Source: Candidatus Woesearchaeota archaeon (GTDB lineage: Archaea > Nanobdellota > Nanobdellia > Woesearchaeales > GW2011-AR9). Taken from it: 18,197 nt of DNA. The notes beneath the pieces were generated by a model that saw nothing but the letters and a program-made list of their open reading frames with translations, was not told where the DNA came from and made no database searches. The translations under genes and the position numbers were made by a program. The first letter of the stretch is position 1. Every line of letters begins with the position of its first letter. Where the stretch lies: contig JACPIL010000024.1 in the NCBI GenBank assembly GCA_016188105.1, positions 1 to 18,197 of the forward strand, read 5' to 3'. This document shows positions 14,944-18,197 of this stretch, one piece after another.

Positions 14944-15345
14944 TTATTCCTTAACTTTATTTTCCAAAGTAACTACTTTTTGTCCTTTTTCTAATAATGA
15001 ATCTAATTTTTCTGCTGTCCCATTTTGTAAAAAATATTCACGTCCCCGTACAAATCCATACTTATCCGGAGCAGAATCAGCTTTGTTGTCACATTCCCCA
15101 TCCTCAATAGTCACGGTTCTTATTGCCTTTCCACCAGGAAAAGTTTTTTCTTCAATATATTGTAATCGGCATAGATCTTTTTCTACAGTATATTGTACTG
15201 TAATTCCATCAATTTGTCCTTCATATACTCCTTCTAATTCTGCACGTACTTCAGGATTTTGTAGGCCAGGTAGTGTACTTTTACAGCTGCTTAGAGAAAC
15301 AATACAAGATAAAGCTGACACATATAGACAATTTTTAAGATTCAT
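14944..15345 (-). CDS. Lipoprotein of unknown function, paralog of the gene at 17036
   Basis: A 133-residue protein with a signal-like N-terminus and lipobox LSSC (Cys21), implying lipid anchoring outside the membrane. The mature domain contains GVYEGQIDGITVQYTV, a cysteine, and CDNKADS, then REYFLQNG and LDSLLEKGQKV before ENKV. This series of landmarks recurs in the same order in the protein at 17036, with both cysteines conserved, so a disulfide between them is likely. Its ATG overlaps the TGA of the arvC-like gene (ATGA), pointing to translational coupling and to the end of the arv operon. The function is unknown. Confidence 0.8.
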   Translation of the reverse strand: MNLKNCLYVSALSCIVSLSSCKSTLPGLQNPEVRAELEGVYEGQIDGITVQYTVEKDLCRLQYIEEKTFPGGKAIRTVTIEDGECDNKADSAPDKYGFVRGREYFLQNGTAEKLDSLLEKGQKVVTLENKVKE

Positions 15346-15737
15346 TTCTTCTCATCTTCACTATCTTCCCTTGCTTTCTTAAACGCTTGCGGAAGATCAA
15401 TCATATACTTTCCCTCTTCTAATTTGATGATCAAAGGATCTTTCTTGAATAAATGTACTAAATCAATCTCAAACTTACCAGGTTTTACCACCCGGATAGA
15501 TTCCAGATCAAGAACAACTGGAGTATCAGGCTCTTCTTTAATATTCAACACTTCAGCGACATCTTTCTCAATATTTTTCTTATCTTCATCGCTTAAGTTG
15601 GTGAGTAATTCCTTACCATACTCTACATCTTTCTTTTTGATGAAAAAGAATAATCTTGCGCCGCATTTACAGCCACGTAAAATCTCTGCCGACCCATCTT
15701 CATAGAAAGCATTGCAACGAACACATTGGTGTGGCAT
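15342..15737 (-). CDS. arvC: ArvC/OapC-family zinc-ribbon protein
   Basis: A 131-residue protein starting MPHQCVRC, with a second cysteine pair GCKCG (C23 and C25). This is the N-terminal zinc ribbon of the archaeal COG3364/ArvC family, followed by a charged C-terminal part with short beta segments (LDLESIRVV, KFEIDL). The family usually has CxxC in the second knuckle; here it is CxC. It lies downstream of the arvB-like and arvA-like genes. In Haloferax a small GTPase of this cluster has been linked to extracellular vesicle formation, a recollection and not shown here. Its own TATA box suggests transcription may also start internally. Confidence 0.75.
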   Translation of the reverse strand: MPHQCVRCNAFYEDGSAEILRGCKCGARLFFFIKKKDVEYGKELLTNLSDEDKKNIEKDVAEVLNIKEEPDTPVVLDLESIRVVKPGKFEIDLVHLFKKDPLIIKLEEGKYMIDLPQAFKKAREDSEDEKK

Positions 15738-15759
15738 AGGCAGAAACCTGAATTTAGGA

Positions 15760-15770
15760 CTATTTATAGA
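15760..15770 (-). promoter_or_regulatory. TATA box before the arvC-like gene
   Basis: The minus strand reads TCTATAAATAG, centred about 28 bases before the ATG at 15737. It suggests an internal promoter inside the arv cluster. Confidence 0.55.
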
Positions 15771-15792
15771 TTTCTATATGGGATTATATACC

Positions 15793-16185
15793 TTAACGTC
15801 TCCTACTCGCTTTTTTTGACCTTTCCTTGGTAAATAATTCTATTTGATCAGGATTGCTTTCAATCTTCTTGACAATAGAAGCTGGTCCAATGATAGTTAA
15901 ACCCTGCCTGTCGCCTAGAAGTGCATCCGCAAATACTCCTTTGAGGCGTTGCATGGCATCCTGCTTATCCTTGTCTGGATAGATAACACTCAACTCAATA
16001 CCTTTAAACTTAGGAGAAATCTCTTCCATGGTTATTTCAATCAAGTCCGCTTCTTCCTGTCGTCTTAAACGGCCCTCCATGATCACGATCTTATCTTCCT
16101 TTACAATTTTCAAAAGTTTATTAACACGTTTAGCTGAAGAAAGACCATCAACCTCATGGTACGGTACAAACTTAAAGGTAACCAT
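15793..16185 (-). CDS. arvB: ArvB/OapB-family protein (DUF2073)
   Basis: A 130-residue protein resembling the archaeal DUF2073/ArvB family. It begins with FKFVPYHEVDGLSSAKRVNK and includes KIVIMEGRLRRQEEADLIE, then GIELSVIYPD and LTIIGPASIVKKIE. No signal peptide or membrane segment is visible, and the C-terminus is basic (KKASRRR). It lies between the GTPase and the zinc-ribbon gene, the order known for this cluster. The biochemical role is not known to me. The assignment rests on family resemblance and neighbourhood. Confidence 0.75.
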   Translation of the reverse strand: MVTFKFVPYHEVDGLSSAKRVNKLLKIVKEDKIVIMEGRLRRQEEADLIEITMEEISPKFKGIELSVIYPDKDKQDAMQRLKGVFADALLGDRQGLTIIGPASIVKKIESNPDQIELFTKERSKKASRRR

Positions 16186-16210
16186 CTTTGTCTATTTAGC
16201 CTCTTTTAAC

Positions 16211-16218
16211 CTATATAT
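16211..16218 (-). promoter_or_regulatory. TATA box of the arvB-like gene
   Basis: The minus strand reads ATATATAG, centred about 30 bases before the ATG at 16185. Its upstream edge abuts a 14-bp palindrome. Confidence 0.5.
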
Positions 16219-16231
16219 CCTAGTACTAGGA
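16218..16231. promoter_or_regulatory. Perfect 14-bp palindrome, candidate operator
   Basis: TCCTAGTACTAGGA lies directly upstream of the arvB TATA box, where the BRE would be. A dimeric repressor bound here would block TFB. Confidence 0.4.
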
Positions 16232-16264
16232 AACTCTTAGGCTTTTTAATGTTTACGATTTGCT

Positions 16265-16895
16265 CTATTTAGCTAAGGCAAAGAGCTGTTCGTAAAACTC
16301 TTCCACATTCTTTCCATATTTTGCGGAAATACCCACAATTTTATATTGAGGAAAAGCTGCTTTTACGGCTTCAATATTTGCTTTCTTTAGATCTACTTTG
16401 TTGGCTGCTATTAATACCGGGATATTTCTAGCCTGCAAATTTCCAATGATCGTAATATTAACCTGAGAATAAGGATCTTTAGTAGCATCCAGAACAACTA
16501 CCACCGAATCCATGTCATCAAGCCATTTAATAGAATCGATAACCCCTTTGGTTGCTTCTTTTGCTCTCTTTTTTGCTTCAGTTTTCTTCAATCCTTTCTT
16601 GATAAAATCTTCATAATCGATTTTTGTTGAAATTCCAGGCGTATCCACCAAAGAAAACGTTAATTCCTTTCCCCTTTTGTTCTTAATATTGACCTGCTCT
16701 TTGATCTTAATTTCCCGTGTCTCATGAGCGATATGCGATACAGAAGACATCTCTTCTCCCAGCCAATCCTGACAAATCTTGTTGGCTAAGGTTGACTTGC
16801 CGCCATTTGGAGGACCATATAAGCCCAGCTTAATGTGATCTTTTTTACTAAATGGATTTACTGATAATTTCTTGAAAAGATTTTTTAAACACCAT
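16265..16895 (-). CDS. arvA: ArvA-like small GTPase (Era/Ras-like), frameshifted near the start
   Basis: The uninterrupted frame from an ATG at 16750 lacks the P-loop, and in that frame no ATG, GTG or TTG lies upstream before a stop. If one A is removed from the A6 run at 16881-16886, an ATG at 16895 opens a 209-residue protein beginning MVFKNLFKKL. It has all G motifs: GPPNGGKST (27-35), a conserved HETREI switch region, DTPG (84-87), NKVD (165-168) and SAK (190-192). This is the archaeal ArvA/OapA small GTPase. The first gene of the arvA-arvB-arvC order is on the same strand, 79 bases upstream of arvB. Either the reference has a homopolymer error or the cell uses slippage. GTPase identity is firm. 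Confidence 0.85.
16881..16886 (-). other. Likely frameshift site in the arvA-like gene
   Basis: A run of six A on the minus strand. Five would join the ATG at 16895 in frame with the P-loop and all later GTPase motifs. Corrected gene length is 630 bases, an exact multiple of three. Confidence 0.7.
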
Positions 16896-16937
16896 TTCTT
16901 TTTACACGCTCCCTACTTTGAGTTGGGATTGAATTGA

Positions 16938-16948
16938 GCTTATTAAAG
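16938..16948 (-). promoter_or_regulatory. Probable TATA box of the arv cluster
   Basis: The minus strand reads CTTTAATAAGC, centred about 48 bases before the ATG at 16895, so the leader would be about 23 bases. AGGGAG (16909-16914) lies 13 bases from the ATG. Confidence 0.4.
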
Positions 16949-17004
16949 TTTTTGGTGGTCTAGGGAATAGATAAGGAAAGATTTCCATTCTTGAAGTTCA
17001 TAAT

Positions 17005-17014
17005 AAATATAAAG
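17005..17014 (+). promoter_or_regulatory. TATA box of the gene at 17036
   Basis: AAATATAAAG is centred about 27 bases before the ATG at 17036. This selects that start over the in-frame TTG at 16991. Confidence 0.55.
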
Positions 17015-17035
17015 ATGTTATTGATCACTCTATTC

Positions 17036-17527
17036 ATGGTAGATAACAACAATTCAAAGTCTAAATTAAGAACAGCTGCTAAAGTTCTAGCGGTAGCTGG
17101 TTTTTTAGGCGGAACCTTTTATCTAGCAAGTAAGGATATTAGAGAACGTTCTAAAACAGCTCAAGTGCAACCATCAACTTCAATTCCCGAAGCTGCTCCT
17201 ACTTTTAGCGATAAAGAAAACGAATTACATGATGGTGTATACCGTGGTCAACTAAATGGGAGACCTATTGAATATATGGTAAAATCTGGTTTTTGTTCAT
17301 TACGTCTCATGCCAGGATTTGTTTTCGATTCCGGTTGTAATAATACTGCTGACAGCGTGGCTACCGGTCATGGAGAAGATTACAGTAGAGAAGATCTAGA
17401 GCGGACTGGAAAAACAGTGTATTTTGATCAACTTCTCACTGCAGCGCAGAAATTAGCCCTTCCAGAAAACAAAGTTCCTGATACAGCAAAAGAGGATCTA
17501 GATAGGATGTTAGCGCCATACAAGTAA
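17036..17527 (+). CDS. Membrane-anchored paralog of the arv-linked lipoprotein
   Basis: A 163-residue protein from the ATG that fits the TATA spacing. A short basic N-terminus is followed by one membrane helix (about 15-33, AAKVLAVAGFLGGTFYLAS), then a Pro/Ser/Thr-rich spacer. The exported domain has GVYRGQLNGRPIEYMV, a cysteine, CNNTADS, then FDQLLTAAQKL and ENKV. These match, in order, the lipoprotein at 14944, including both cysteines. One family thus uses two anchoring modes, lipid and uncleaved transmembrane helix. The function is unknown. It lies 140 bases divergent from the arvA-like start. Confidence 0.75.
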   Translation: MVDNNNSKSKLRTAAKVLAVAGFLGGTFYLASKDIRERSKTAQVQPSTSIPEAAPTFSDKENELHDGVYRGQLNGRPIEYMVKSGFCSLRLMPGFVFDSGCNNTADSVATGHGEDYSREDLERTGKTVYFDQLLTAAQKLALPENKVPDTAKEDLDRMLAPYK

Positions 17528-17556
17528 ACAATTTTTTATATTTTCTTCCACAGAAT

Positions 17557-17566
17557 AATTTATAAG
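17557..17566 (+). promoter_or_regulatory. TATA box of the gene at 17588
   Basis: AATTTATAAG is centred about 26 bases before the ATG. Leaderless. Confidence 0.6.
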
Positions 17567-17587
17567 CCTCTATTCTCTTCTCCTGCT

Positions 17588-18100
17588 ATGCCTGAACGCT
17601 ACTTAGTGGTGGATCGTCTTAAGCTTAGTTATGAAGGACTTTTTAATGCTGACGAGCTCTATCAGCTTATCGCTCAATTTTTTTACGAAAAGGGCTGGGA
17701 TTGGTATGAGAAGATGAACCAGACTATTGTTACTTCGGCTGGAAAGCAAGTCCGCATCATCTTTGAACCCTGGAAAAATATTACCGATTACTATAAGTTA
17801 GCAGTAAGCATCCGTCTTAATATGATTGATGTTAAAGAAGTTTCAGTAGAGCATGAAGGGAAAACTATTCGCACCAATCAGGGCACTATCCGCATCATTT
17901 TTGATGGTTTTGTGGTCAGCGACCGAAAAGGTAAATGGAGTGGAAAACCGATCTACTGGTTTATGAGCATCCTGTTTGAAAAATATTTTTTCCGCAACCA
18001 CTATGGCAAAGCGGAAACCTGGATGAAAAAAGATATTGAAAACCTGCATCAGAAAATTAAAACTTATCTCAATTCCTTTAAATATAGCTATGGGCGTTAA
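17588..18100 (+). CDS. Conserved archaeal protein of unknown function (paralog of the gene at 9823)
   Basis: A soluble 170-residue, aromatic-rich protein. It shares with the 9823 product the Y-x-G-x-F-x-x-D-x-x-Y start (SYEGLFNADELY), the GWDWYEK element, the DVKEVSVEHEGK turn and a C-terminal helix rich in Trp, Tyr and Phe. No catalytic motif, signal peptide or membrane segment is visible. It is followed after 2 bases by a third family member, so the two form a tight operon. From memory, DPANN genomes often carry such proteins without assigned function. Confidence 0.8.
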   Translation: MPERYLVVDRLKLSYEGLFNADELYQLIAQFFYEKGWDWYEKMNQTIVTSAGKQVRIIFEPWKNITDYYKLAVSIRLNMIDVKEVSVEHEGKTIRTNQGTIRIIFDGFVVSDRKGKWSGKPIYWFMSILFEKYFFRNHYGKAETWMKKDIENLHQKIKTYLNSFKYSYGR

Positions 18101-18102
18101 AG

Positions 18103-18197
18103 ATGGAAAACAATCTAATCATCAATAATCGGGAATTACATTATTCTGGCATCTTCCGTACTGATGATCTTTTTTTTACTTTAAACAAAGCTCTAGA
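18103..18197 (+). CDS. Start of a third member of the same unknown family, cut by the window end
   Basis: An ATG two bases after the preceding stop opens a frame that runs to the window end. Its 31 visible codons include ELHYSGIFRTDDLFFTL, matching the family start (aromatic, SG or EG, F, then D and L/Y). The position and motif together make it a real 5' fragment. The rest of the gene is outside the window. Confidence 0.65.
   Translation, partial: MENNLIINNRELHYSGIFRTDDLFFTLNKAL

Noticed and set aside
16751..16990. Taking the GTPase to start at the ATG at 16750
   Set aside because: That form would lack the P-loop, which is plainly encoded just upstream in the same frame.
1..18197. CRISPR arrays, rRNA genes, transposases or integrases
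   Set aside because: No regularly spaced repeats, rRNA-like sequence, DDE motif or tyrosine-recombinase motif was seen in any frame.

Overview
The window looks like a piece of a small-genome archaeal chromosome, probably DPANN of the Woesearchaeota/Pacearchaeota type. It is AT-rich and tightly packed, with many short conserved unknown proteins. Most genes have an archaeal TATA box centred about 25-28 bases before the start codon, which implies leaderless or near-leaderless mRNAs. It also holds an archaeal/eukaryal-type isoleucyl-tRNA synthetase, a ZPR1-type zinc protein, an ArvA/ArvB/ArvC-like small-GTPase cluster, and a tRNA-Gly gene interrupted by two short introns, one of them fitting a bulge-helix-bulge. 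The exact lineage is inference.

Layout. 1-2.7 kb: the end of an FmrO/ArmA-like 16S rRNA methyltransferase gene meets, tail to tail, a protein with a duplicated nucleotidyltransferase domain whose last ~45 codons are out of frame. 2.8-4.1 kb: two tandem paralogous helical proteins of unknown function. 4.2-6.5 kb: a secreted coiled-coil protein and a small lipoprotein form an operon, divergent from a membrane-anchored winged-helix protein. 6.6-11.2 kb: ileS, two unknown genes and a small GNAT acetyltransferase. 11.2-13.2 kb: a 689-residue sigma-70 family protein. 13.3-14.3 kb: tRNA-Gly(UCC), with an ~0.9 kb segment carrying a LAGLIDADG endonuclease, bounded by an 18-bp direct repeat of the tRNA 3' end. 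14.4-17.0 kb: ZPR1-like gene, then a minus-strand cluster arvA-arvB-arvC-lipoprotein, with arvA frameshifted near its start. 17.0-18.2 kb: a membrane-anchored paralog of that lipoprotein, and two members of a family that also occurs at 9.8 kb.

The most unusual item is the sigma-70 homologue. Archaea normally start transcription with TBP and TFB, yet this gene sits among archaeal genes and appears to be read from an archaeal TATA promoter. It has two sigma region 1.2-2 units in tandem. The first keeps a core-binding-like glutamine but has lost the promoter-melting tryptophans. The second keeps the tryptophans but has alanine in place of the glutamine. The second notable locus is the tRNA-Gly/LAGLIDADG element next to it: removing one repeat copy and the intervening DNA restores a simple tRNA gene followed by a T-run.

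Two genes (nucleotidyltransferase and arvA) carry what looks like one extra A in an A-run. This is either homopolymer error in the assembly or real slippage sites.
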